From: Paragonimus westermani | Lineage: Eukaryota > Platyhelminthes > Trematoda > Plagiorchiida > Troglotrematidae | Direction of reading: 5' to 3' | DNA length: 64,000 bases | NCBI GenBank assembly: GCA_008508345.1 | Contig: QNGE01000770.1 | Location: 62,001-126,000, forward strand | Shown: piece by piece, positions 38,201 through 50,000 of the stretch | How positions within the stretch are numbered: the first letter of the stretch is position 1 | Layout of the letters: each line of letters begins with the position of its first letter | Notes under the pieces: generated by a model | Seen by the model: the letters and a program-made list of their open reading frames with translations, nothing else | Databases searched by the model: none | Told to the model about the DNA's origin: nothing | Translations under genes and position numbers: made by a program

Positions 38201-40024
38201 GTGAAGCACACACGAATGTCTGTCTAGTTCAACAGCTGCTATCGTCACAGTTAACTGATTTCCACACGGTTCATGCTTGATAATTCGCCAGACTAACAAA
38301 TCATTTGACACCTAATAATTCATCCGTTTCAAGTTTTCTTACTTTAGTACGAATGTGTATCTGCTGGAAGTGAACAAGATGGATACACTAAGTAACGCGA
38401 CGGGGAACACATGCACCAGTCACACAGAATCGGAGCAAACTTCTTCACATTCCCCGTTCACGAAGGTCGACCTAGACATTACGAAACAAACCGTACTGAA
38501 TAGGTCAGACTCGGTTACAATAACACATAAGAATGGGAAAAGTGGGAAAGGTTTGTTCACATAGGGTTACATATTAGATTAGCTGGAGTCACGTTTACGT
38601 CCAGTGATGTCACTGCTGCCACTGGGGGAATGTTCAGACAAATGGGGATCGCTTCAGAAGTGGCCAGGAAATAGCCAGTGGTCTGGACGCATTCCACGTT
38701 ACAGCTCTGATAAGAAGCTTGGAAGTATTGAGTGTTCTTTTGAAAGTACTGTGCGATCTGGATGTAGTTTTGGTTTAAAACAATATTGGGTCTCACAGTC
38801 ATGGAGTGAGTTGAAACCGGGATGTGGTTTACAGTTTAGGTGTAATGAGCTAATCGAAACAACAGCACGTTTGTTTACTAGAAAGCAAATAGCTTGCCGC
38901 ACAGAAGCAAATCACATATATTGTTACAGTGCGTTCATTCGCCTTCCTGCTGTTTTCTGTCACCTTCAAGTGTCGGGAAATCTATGGAATTGAAATCCGA
39001 TATCACTGTTTAAATTTCTTCATAAAACATGAAGTTGTTTACTCAAAGAGTTTGGACGTCTTTTAACTGCCTAGCGTGGCCACTTCTTAAGTTTCATGAA
39101 CGCGTTAGTCAAGGTCACATTTGCAGTGACAACCTTCCTTAGAAGTACCAGATTGACGAATCTTCCTCTGTGTTACACGCTCAATAGTTCGGCTTGCATC
39201 GCAGCTCTAGAAGAAAGCATGACGACCACCGTTTATTGAAAACTAGCCCTCAGGAGTTTTGAACGTACACGACGAAAATTTGCATACAAAGCAGTTAAGC
39301 TGCACAGACCGTAAAACTGCATATTATAAAACGTTATCAAAACCAGCAAGTGCGCATTAACTGAGGTTGAATCGTGTAACAGAACTTGTTGCCTTGTTGT
39401 TATTGACACTGGTTTTCGTTTGCGTAAGATATGTGCGTGACTTACCGGGTCTTTGGCTCATGCTAGTTCATGTTATTTCCATTTCCCTGACTATTGCTTG
39501 AACCCACTACTTCGGGAAAAAGCTGTCTGCCGGTGTCTCCACGTCGCCCGAAGTTGGTCTGTAAGTTTCATGGGAAATCAAATCAAAAACGACCGACTTG
39601 TATGGTACAGGTGTAACAGGCTGTGAGAGCGTCAGCAAACAAATGAGAAAGTACGGATCAGACAGTACTGAAGAGTACAAGCTTCTGATTGCGCAGCTGT
39701 AACCCGATTGACTAATTGCAATAATCTCACCACACGACATTACACCTGCCTCATGCCCTATGGACCGAAACGTTTCAGTCGTAATTCAGCTTGATGTTCC
39801 ATTTCAAAAGTAGTTCTTTTCTGCGAACAGCAACACCCCCCTAAAGTAGAGTGATCGATATCGCGTGATTCGCCTCGTTTGTTTCGTTTGTAGGAGCGCT
39901 TCTTAACGAAACTGTAACATCTGTCCCATAAGGTTGGTTTTTACTCGCTCTTTGGAGTGTTCAACCAGAGGCCATGAACTTTTACTTATATAGGGGATGA
40001 TAACAGGTAAGTTGACTGGCAATT
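35248..40024. other. No gene recognised
   Basis: The notable frame is 38604-38993 (+, 129 codons), overlapped by two minus-strand frames. It is Ser/Trp/Cys-rich with no motif I recognise. A 69-codon Ser/Thr-rich frame precedes it (38355-38564). Neither has convincing splice or family evidence. Confidence 0.25.
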
Positions 40025-40046
40025 AGTGGGGATTGTAATCCCCACT
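40025..40046. repeat. Near-perfect 22-bp palindrome
   Basis: AGTGGGGATT (40025-40034), GT, then AATCCCCACT (40037-40046): two perfectly complementary 10-bp arms with a 2-bp centre. It could be a cruciform-prone site or a dimeric protein-binding site. No function can be assigned. Confidence 0.7.
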
Positions 40047-43000
40047 GGTTGAGTTTTCGTTGTGATTAGCGACTGCTTTCAGAAATATGTTCATTACTAT
40101 CTAACACCCCACAACGTTAAGTGAGTCGTCTCAGATTTCCCCCCCTCAGTTATCACAGTTTTGGACTGCACAATCCATTTTCTAAATATTGATGTTTTGT
40201 GTAGCTGGTGTATATGATAAGTTCACTTCCATTTAACAATGACATGAAGACCGTTAGCTTGGATGGGAACCACATTCCTTTCTGATTGGTTTACAACAGT
40301 ATGCTGCCATGTTGTTGACGCCAGTTGGTTTTAGACGGAGTAAGTTACGCACATGTCTTGCTGGGCGTTTGGCTCGGACTTGTTCGTGTTGGCTCACTTT
40401 ACAGGATGGTCATTGGAACCCCTACTGCAAGCGAACGCTGTCTCCTGGTATTTCCATTTTGAACAAAGCGCGTTCGTGAGACTAAAGAATAATGGTGACC
40501 AAAGGTTTAGCTCACCCGTTATACCGGTGCCTGAAACAAATCCTACCGTGAATAGTCTAGAAAATCCAGATAAAATGGTGCGAATGTGAGGCAACAAATC
40601 ACAAGTTTATGATCAAGCGGTGATGACTAACTTCATCCAAGTTGAGCACTCCAACTATGAGAACAACGACGTTATGTATTTCAACCATAATAATGGCAGA
40701 GGTAAAGTACGGCTTGAAGCAAACAAGATATATTCAAACTATTCTGGTGTCCTCGTGTTTGCGTCATCAGTCACCATGTTCTTCCCCGTAGATCGCCCGA
40801 AGTGGCTAGGTCGTAGAATTGGGCTTTCAAAAACCGTCTGCCGTGCATCGTAGATGTTCTTGGGGAAGATTTTTACGACTCTTCTGGTTATGTGACAATT
40901 ACAATTGCGTTTATAGTTTGATGACCACGTTGACGAATTTGTCCAATTGACCGACCCTTTCTCTCTCTGCGCGGTACTCAAAGATTGTTTGAACCATCTT
41001 GAAGAGAACAAATGACACCTGAAATTCCAAATCACTCTTACAAACCTGGTTCTACAGAGTACGGATATTGCTTACTGTTTCCGGATTCATTAATTGTACT
41101 GAAGTTGTATGCAATAAAAAATTAGCCAATGTTTCATCTGCCGATGGTTTGTGACATTTAAGTGTAACAATTAGATATTAGTTAGGTATTCTACCATTGG
41201 AGTTCCTTCATGTTCATTAGTTAGAAGTGCAGCTAGACAAACAAGGACAAAAGTCCTATTGAGAGATAAGTAATTTTTGAAATTTCAAGCTTGCTGCGGA
41301 AGTTTTAGGAGTTCAAATTTTCTGATTTGATGCAACAGTCGTAATAAAGTACACGGTCTCCAAGGTAACCGTTTAGCTCAGGTAGCGCTAACATCTTCAA
41401 TAAATCTGCCAAACTTGCCATCAATGATCCGAATAGTGCGTCATCTAGTGTGTCATATGTGTAACAAAAGAAAATACATCTTACCTGTAAACTTTATAGT
41501 TTAACGTGAGAACAGCAGGCATATTTGGTGAATCTCACTACTTGAGAATGCATGTTATTTGAGTAGGCGGAGGAGGATGTAAACGAGACGCCATACCAAC
41601 CTATCAAACTTGTTCTTGTTAACTGACATCCAGTGGTGTCAACGGTTTAACGTGTTTTCGAGTAGTCCGCCGTTGAGTGTTTTTGTTTTTCTGTAACTGT
41701 CAGTTTGCAGAATGTTTTTCGTCTGTAACACCTGGTAACAAAATCTCGTAACGAGTTTTCGTACCAAGAGCCTTAAGTGAGACAGCGCCTTATGCTGTGA
41801 ACTTAGTAATGAGCCACTTCAGTCTTCTTGATGTTCACATTTGGTTGAAACGTGGTATCTGTCGAAACAGTGCAGCCATACCGTTGGTACACACGTTTGT
41901 GTGATAGTATTTGACAATTGTCTACCACGTACTGATGCTCCCAAGAACTTTAAGAAACGGCAGCAGAAAAACCGACAGACCTCCGTGGATTGCTACAATA
42001 TTCTAGACATTTTAGTGACCAGACGTTGTTAAAACAGTTGTCAAGTTTCAATTCCTATGTATCATAAGTGTTGAAAGCAACTTGTGTTTAAACCGATGAA
42101 CGTGAAGTTGCTGAATTAACTACAACTCATTCAAACTGATTCGTCTATATTCCGTAAATTTATGAGCCTGTGGATTTGCATAATTTGTGGAATCAAGGTT
42201 AAACAAGGCACAGTTTAACCAATATCACAAAGTAATCCTTAGCCAAGTGCCTGCAAAACACAATAATCGTGAGGGCACTACTGCAGATATTTGTTACAGG
42301 ATGCATGGCGGCGTAATCTTCGAGGTAAAAACTTTCTACTTAAAACCATGGAAGGTTTTAATAAAACGTTTGTCGGACCCCACAAGTAACGTTAGTCCAG
42401 CCTCTGTCTAACTAAACCTTGTATTTTGCAATTCCCTTGAGAAAACTGTGGAAAGTTGCTGATCATATTATACTCAGGAAAGGACTGACATTATTTCTAA
42501 TGGTAATCCTTAGAAGTCCGTCAACTTGAACGAGTTACGACATTTCATTTTGTTTCCGGCTGTGATCTGAGTTGGCTGTTGAATGTGGGACGTTAAGATC
42601 TAGCGCCGCAATGACCGCATTCATCTGTTTCAATAAACACTCATTTGATTACGCTTGGTCTAATTTCGTACCACACAGGGTGATCACCTTCGAACGCAAA
42701 CATTATTGATACAACTTTCTGTGCATTCGGTCCCGCAGTTAAGCAAAACTGCTGTGCACAAATCCGTTATTAATATGCATTTACCTAATTAATTTGATGT
42801 CAGTTGCAAAAATCCAAGCGTACCTACATGATCGCGAAAGGTGTTAATCAAAAACATTGTATGCGAGAGTAGTTCGTGAGCTCAGGACCAAAACGAAGCC
42901 AAAATATTATCCCTGTCAGTTTTTATTCATCTACAGTTTGAAACTTATTTTAGAAAAAGCTTGACCCTAATCCTAGTTAATCATTGAAAACAAAAACTGA

Positions 43001-45654
43001 TTACAAGATTCATGCTGAAGATAAGTTTGTTTCAACTCTTCCGTTTCGTTTAAAGCAAACGTGGTAGTTATACAAAATTCAAACCCAAAACCAGAAATTC
43101 TAAGCTTTCTGCTCGTATTTGTATTGGGATCTGAAACTTTTACAAACCATATATGCAGTTAATTTACTGCAGCATGTATTGCAAATTACTTTCTTTGTAT
43201 GCCATATTCAAGTCACTAACAGGAAATGATTGTTTGGAAAGTGTTGTCATCTAATAACATCCGCCAAATAATTAATGTTACATTTAGACACAAAACATTA
43301 CAAACACGGTTGTGTTACAAAAAATATTATCTTGCTGTAGCTAGCCATGGCTACAGAGTTCACGATGTGCATAATTCAGGTATATAACCGAACGAAAATG
43401 TAAGTAGAACGTTTCAGTTGCCAGTGTGTTTTCCTCTCACAAAACTGAGTAATGATGACAGCCGGCTCGTGTTTTCTACGAACAATGTTTGTACAAATTC
43501 CTCTATATCTTCATGAATACATAAAACGGTCCCTTTTTAGATCGACAGTGACAGGTTTGTGTAACAACAAAAACAACAAAAATTGTCGGAGTTCACACTT
43601 TTTGTCACCATTATGTTACATACAACCGTTTGCACAGTTTTTTCTGAAAACATTACTGATTTCGTTTTTTTTGCGATAGCAACAGATTCAGTGTGACACA
43701 GTGTTCATCCGTGTAACGTTGAGAACAGAATGCAAAAAATGGATGGTCACATTAGTGTTACGCAACCAGAAGGTGTGGTGTAGTGGACCGTACAGTCTAT
43801 CGATAACGAAAGACAATTTGACTTGTTAAACTTTGGTCTTCACTCTTATTAGCATATGCGATGTTCTACATTACTAAAATACGCGGAACCGCAAACTTCG
43901 AGCATTCCTAGACATCGTGCTTGAATTGAGAGATCCGGCGTAAGTAACGATGTAAAGGTTTGTAGTGCTTCTTGATGCTCACCCTCGAGTCGTTGCGGAC
44001 ATGGCCAATAGAGGTTAGAGATTGTATCCATCCATACTAACGGAAGAAAACAGGCTATAGTTCGATTAGAAAACGATGAGCCTGGCGAATAAAGAATAAT
44101 GTAAAGTTTACACTATTCGTACAATCGTGATTTGGTATCCTGAACCGACTTTGGATTGGTTCCCTTCTAAATCGTCCATTGCGACAGAGTCTTGACAAAC
44201 GCAGTTAAATGAAACATAAACAGCGACAACTTGAAATGCTGAAATCCGGGTATTACAACAGGCGAGAAGTGCCATCAGCTCCAAGATGGTCAAATTACAT
44301 GAGACAAAATTCCGTGTTCACACAGGGTCAGGCGAAATTAACGGTTAGCACTGCATTAGAAGACCCGGATAATCTAGTTTTCAAGTTAAACAATAAGACA
44401 TCGAACGAGGTGACCGGGCCAACAAGGTTACCAGCTCCACAATCGTCTACAAAAAATGAAGCCTGGTTTAGTTACTCACGTTATGTTGTCACTGTCTACT
44501 AAGTCTCACTCGCCAACCGTCTGGACATTTGTTCAACCATTTCTTGTTGTATTTACCCACCTGTTCTGCCATTACAGATGCAATCACAAGAACAGTTCAA
44601 CTGAAAGTTTTTGAAGGATAAGGTATTTCGGTGGGATACAGCCGTAAGTAATTAGAGTTAAATATTTAGTTGAAAGAGGCAACCTGGATTAAGCTTCAAG
44701 GTATGAGAAAACAAAGGTAGACGGCAACATTTCGATCACTTTTGTTAGGGTGTGGTCTAACTGTTTTATCATTTAACTCTAGAATCGGGTGTTTGTAGCA
44801 CTTACTATTCAACAAACGTCGGTATCTGCTCTCTGACTCGTGTTTGCAAACGCTGTTCATTCCTGTTCAATCCGTATTGAAGTTGATAATCACATACTAG
44901 TAACACCGACTGATTCAAACAATGAACGGTTTACAAAGAAAATTGAAATCCAAGAAAGTCTGAACTAGAAGACTTGAAAGCGTGATTGTTTGTTTCAGAG
45001 ATATAGCCAACGGGACGTCAGTAACCTAGTAGACACGCGTCATCGAGCATACATGGAAGACCAACAAATCATAGCTTTGGGGTGTTTTTGTAGTTGAATT
45101 CCGATATATAACTGAACGAAGTACATTTCGTAGCACTTGGCTTTTGACAATCTTTCAACACTTCGATGAAAATAACTCTTATTCATTAAAAGCTATCAAC
45201 ATGATCGTGGCACAAAACTGACGAGTTGCGGGAGTTAATCCGGTGGGGTTCTGAGATAAACATAACACTGAATTGAACCACTTGCTGTTCTGTTCATCTA
45301 AACATGGGAAGATCGAAGAGCTTGCCTCCTTGTTTTCTACACTGAACCATGAAAGTCGGAATAATAAATTTACACATACTGTTTTCTGTCCTATGCGAAA
45401 CAGGTCTTCTGTGTGATTTGCTTTTTCAATCTCCACTATGAAGTTGTCTGCATGAACTGAACCAGGTGATCTGCGCTTGGCTATCTTCACGATTTTTCGG
45501 CAAGCCCAATGATGTCAGATGAAGCTGGTAGTTTGAGGACACAATGCAAAGCGCGATAACTCAGGACGGACCTGTAATATAAACCAATGTGAACAGTGGA
45601 ATTTGTCTCAATAATTTGAACATTCCCGATTAAATTATAAGGAACGCATGGCAA
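40047..45654. other. No gene recognised
   Basis: The most protein-like frame is 44209-44502 (+, 97 codons, mixed polar composition), which I do not recognise. Nothing else supported. Confidence 0.25.
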
Positions 45655-45965
45655 GCCAAATACAACACACATATGGGTTCGATGGAGGTGGTATATGACA
45701 TCACTACCCTGTCTGGTTTTAGCCATTCGACTCCGGTACATAACATTGATCACACGAGTTGTACGGAGTCTGTAGGAGAAGCGTCACATCTACGCGACCA
45801 ATCCATCCTGCGTCTGCGTACACGGCCATGGGATGATCAGAGTTTTCACTGGCTATTTTTGGGCGCAGGGTGGTGGTGAGTGCAAGCGAACTGCAATGGC
45901 CTCTACAAATGACAGTATACGATCTTTGACCTGTTTCGACTGTATCTGGCATAATCGATAGATTG
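45655..45965 (-). repeat. PLE 3' end, left arm of inverted duplication
   Basis: Reverse complement of 46685-46992 with scattered differences. On the minus strand it encodes the endonuclease C-terminus (ILSFVEAIAV, then PPPCAQK and LIIPWP) followed by the element's presumed 3' untranslated region, down to a TGTGTTGTATTT stretch near 45655. This is the arm attached to the body of the PLE. Confidence 0.8.
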
Positions 45966-46680
45966 ACTTAAATAAATCGGTCTGATTGATCAGGTGGCTT
46001 GGCTCGATCAAAGGCTTGGTGACCGCAAACAAATAGGGCCTTATCGATCCTCGCGTTAGACACATTGGTTGGTGCCCCCGAATGAGTTCGGATAGTTGAC
46101 ATACTGTACGACCTACATAGCTTGTCGCACAACAACAAATGAAACGGCAGACACAAGTGGAAGCGGCAGAAACAGGCAGCATATCTTTCAACTATAGACG
46201 CAAGGTTGGTGTGGGGGTAAATTGATCATGTAGTTGAGCCGCGAAATATATTTTATTGGTTGCTACATCAGTCATCTCGGTTACATTTCCAGCGATACAA
46301 CCACTCCTGAACGGCAAGGGAATATAAGCAGACGTTTTGTTTGCATTTTACGGTTTGTTCACCTTAGCGTTTATTGGCAAATTCTTATGAATAAATGACC
46401 TCGGATAACGATTTCCAACGAGTGTATTAAATATAAGCTATCTTTCCTCTTCGATGCTGTCGCCCGAGCATATTTCCGCGGCCCCATCTGTCAGACATCG
46501 GATTAGATTCATCTTCCGCCATAGTGGCGCACAACTGTTGAAGATCGTATACAAGCCCATTCAAGCTGCCTCACGATGCACCTTCCGCTGGACCATGTCA
46601 CCCTCGCAACGAGACCTGAGCACATCTATGAACGTTATACCTGAGATTTATTCGGGTACTAGGGTAGAATGAATATTTTT
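45853..46680 (-). pseudogene. Penelope-like element: RT C-terminus, linker and GIY-YIG endonuclease
   Basis: Read on the minus strand. From about 46660 the frame gives ITFIDVLRSRCEGDMVQRKV, one stop, then GLYTIFNS and WRKMNLIRCLTD, matching the PLE segment after RT (FLDVL..R..DG...RKV.RK.T...Y.NF.S..P...K...I..L..RA). The linker follows with VGNRYPRSFI and a LPF-containing block ending in NKIYFAAQ. The endonuclease has CVCRFICCC, SYVGRT (a YVG variant of YIG), a damaged middle and ILSFVEAIAV, then PPPCAQK and LIIPWP. At least two stops and a frame change mark it as dead. Upstream RT motifs (LPKIHK, FDV, YVDD) are absent; the inverted 3' copy at 46685-46992 begins where they should continue. 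Confidence 0.85.
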
Positions 46681-46684
46681 TACA

Positions 46685-46992
46685 GATAAATAGATCAACG
46701 GTCGTATACTGTCAATTGTGAAGGCGATTGCAGTTTGCTTGCACTCACCGCCACCGTGCGCCCAAAAATTGCCAGTGAAAACTCTGATCATCCCATGGCC
46801 GTGTACGCAGACGCAGGATGAATTGATCGTGTAGATGTGACGCTTTTCCTGCAGACTCCGTACAACTCGTGTGATCAATGTTATGTACCGGAGTCGGATG
46901 GCTAAACCCAGACAGGATAGTGACCGACTTCTCTTGCCTCAGTGATATTATCTACTTCCAACGAACTTATCTACGTGTGTTGTATTTCAAGT
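46685..46992 (+). repeat. PLE 3' end, right arm of inverted duplication
   Basis: On the plus strand it encodes INGRILSIVKAIAV, then SPPPCAQK and LIIPWP, i.e. the last part of the endonuclease, followed by the same 3' region as in the left arm. It joins the 5'-truncated end of the minus-strand PLE in opposite orientation. A partial inverted copy at the 5' end is known in PLE insertions and can also arise by twin priming. Confidence 0.8.
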
Positions 46993-47034
46993 TGAAAATC
47001 ACTCACGATTGATCGACTTCCCGGCCAGCACCTT

Positions 47035-47098
47035 TCGAACAGAAGCGCTAGGCTCGAGTTTCGTTTTCCTCAGTGCTGTATTTAGCGTGAATGATGGA
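47035..47098 (-). ncRNA. Degenerate hammerhead-ribozyme-like motif (copy c)
   Basis: Minus strand. Helix I strands CGCTA (47083-47087) and TAGCG (47046-47050) pair perfectly, and the helix III palindrome CTCGAG is at 47053-47058, preceded by GAAA. The distance from helix I to GAAAC is within one base of that in the copy at 595-655, but the CUGANGA position has decayed (AATACAG). Flanking sequence CTTCTGTTCGAAAGG matches the other copies. Relative to CACTA/TAGTG, the change to CGCTA/TAGCG is compensatory. It lies just upstream of the minus-strand PLE and its inverted arm (ending about 46992), where a 5' PLE terminal repeat would be expected. Confidence 0.5.
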
Positions 47099-50000
47099 GC
47101 ATAAAAATGATCGTTTGCTACGCGTTCCTTCTCACTGAAAAGTGTGCTGGAACTCTGCTTAGACACGGTCCGCCTCAGGTCTTACTATTCCATATGGTTG
47201 CTACATATTTGTTTCAGAATGTATGCAATTTGAAAATGACTTCAATGATCTCGTCTGAATTTGAAGTCACTGCCCATGAGAGCGCTAACAGCCAGAAACT
47301 TCAAGACTGTTTTGGAGCGCAACATCAATTACATGAAAAGGTAGGAAACAACTTGTTCTAGTAAAATTTTCGAACAGATAAATTCGAAAGTTTTACACAA
47401 CGTCTCACTAAAATGCACATTACTACATCCCATAGGACAAGTATACCATTCAAGTATCAGAGTCAAAAGAAAGCTAAACGAAAATGCAATAACACTGCTC
47501 ACATGTACCTCAATGTTCATCAGTCACCACCTCATTACCAGTGCAAAACTGGAGTCTGGTTCTTCTTTTCGAAAGGGACTGAATGGAAGGTTTATGAAAC
47601 TACGATGACTGCAGTCACTCACGAACGATATTCAATGTACATCTTCCAGATCCCCGATTACTCACCGCTATTGCTAGAACACGCATTGTTGGAAATTATC
47701 TCTCTGATGAAGACGTTACAGTCTAACTCGACATTAGCATTTACAGACGAGGACGTCAAAAGTTTTTATCCGCATTGAAACGACTAAAATTCCTTGAAAA
47801 ACGGTTGATTCCAGCAAAACTATGCAACATCACACACTGTCCACCGTGTCCAAGAATATTCTGATGAAGTGTCTATGCATTAACAGGTCGGTCGACGTAG
47901 ACCAAGAATCCTAGTTTTGGAATGTATGACAACCCATGATACTGTACTGAAACGTGTACTGTCATCACATCTAAAGTGGATGCTCTTGTGTTCGCGGAAC
48001 CACAAACAACATTCCCATCGTCTGTTGTGACTATGTGGTTCCCAAATGAATGCACTGTATTCTTTTCTCTGTGTGTGGCGAAATCGTCATCCTACCGGAA
48101 AAATAGCATATCTCTAGCTATAAGTAACAGATTCCCACTATTATTCGGTCCAGTCAGTTCTGAATGAAGCGCAGAAACTAGGACACCACCAACCGGCCAA
48201 ATACCGTCTCTAACCTTATTCCTGGGACAAGTGGAGACTGACGTCTTGTGAAATTAAGGGGGAACCTACATCAAACTGCAGCTAGTACAGCATACAAATA
48301 GTTGCAGTGACGGTAGTTGGTTCTTCCAGAACGAAGGATTATTCTCTTAATGGCGGCTCACTAGTGTGATCTGAATCAAGCATGATATTTTGTCCAGTTT
48401 AATTTTGTGCATGGAATTTTTCAGGACAAAGCAGGTTTCTAAAGAACAACCCTAACGTGAAAAACACTTTGAAAGTTAGTGCAGTAAGTCAACTACGTCA
48501 TGACACCAACCTACGATTGAAATAGAAGGGAATAACATACAGATATGAACTGTGTTTGATTCAGTATCCGGTCCTTGACACTGAGAATTGTGATAGGCCG
48601 CTTAGTGCTTTCAGTGCATTGTTCCGTTAAACCACATCATAACACACAGGTTGTGCAGTGGACCGAGGAACGCCGCACGGGGTCTCTCAGCTTCTGTAGG
48701 AAAACTGTCAGGTTTCAATCATTACTTTGTAAATCTGCATTATTCCTGAATGCAACTGTTACAGCCTGGTGAAAAACTGGTCGTGCTGGCACAATTCTGC
48801 AGGCCAATACAGTACTTTTAGTTCACTCATTTGCCCTCGCCGATACACACTGATTCCCACTCCTGCTTTGCCATTAATCACTCAGCCGTTTGTGGCGAGC
48901 TGTACCAGCCACCATATGTAATCGATCGTGCAACACGGTGGCCAGAATACCGGGATGATGGAATGGAGCTGTTTGAACTGATATACAGATACACATCTGT
49001 GCCGGCTGGCGGCGCTGTGGTTGTAGCAGTTTGGTTGGGCCGCTCGCCAGGACGACTGGTTTGGGAGGTCTGTTTTCGGGTAAGTCCTCCTAGTAGGCCT
49101 CGTATTTAGACCCTGGATGAGATGGTTAGGATACCGGATTTTTCAAGGTACCTAGTTGTACGACGATCGGTTGATAATCTCACGTTCACGGCAACAATGA
49201 TGACAGATGCAAAGTTTCTCTTCGAGCTCTGCAATGATTTTATTTCTGGTGTCGATTTTCTGGTGGTTACGAGCTACAGGACCAGTTGAGCATCATGCAG
49301 TACGCCTTCTCGTGTTACCGTAGAATGCTATTGAACAGAATACCTATACTTTCACTACTTAAGACAACCAAATATGGGGAATTATGTTGGAACCTCTTAA
49401 AGGCGCTGTATTTATTTGCTTTCGGCAGCCGGATTTCTCAACGTATGCTAAAGAATAGGTTGTTCGTTTGTGCACCCTTCCCGAAGGCGATATTTCTTTG
49501 ATCAAGATTTCCGTTTAACAGGTTGCTGCATATTTCTTGGTTCGTCAGCCTTCTTGTTCATTTCCGACTCAGAAGGTCATAGCATGCCATTTCACATTAG
49601 CTACTGGTGCTAGCAAATAATAAACTGATCATCGTTCATTTCTGCTCACTAGATTTGTATTGATTGCTCATTTATATTCATTTCCTTTCAGACCACTTTC
49701 CAGAGAAAATTGCTTGAGTTGATGTCCACAACACTAACTGTTTATTAACGCCAGGACAAGCAACAGGATGTGGACTATTTTTTTCTTCTCATTTGTGTAA
49801 CTGTTTTATTCTGGAAACTTCAACTTGACAATCCTTAAGTTTTTTTGATATCTAAGTGACACATGTGCCTGCAAAAGTGCGTAAATTGATCGGAATTTAG
49901 ACAGGATTAAATGTGCTTCTCCCGTGGATTAGCTACCGTTCACTACTCTTCAGCCCCCAGTATAAACGTCGTGGTGTTGACTGAAGTACGCAGAAGTCAA

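Noticed and set aside
38604..38993. 129-codon open frame with overlapping minus-strand frames
   Set aside because: The overlap on both strands reflects low stop density rather than coding; no motif recognised.
43958..43990. TAGTGCTTCTT followed by CTCGAGTC, recalling pieces of the hammerhead family
   Set aside because: The two strings are in the wrong order for the family and no GAAA or core is present; probably chance.
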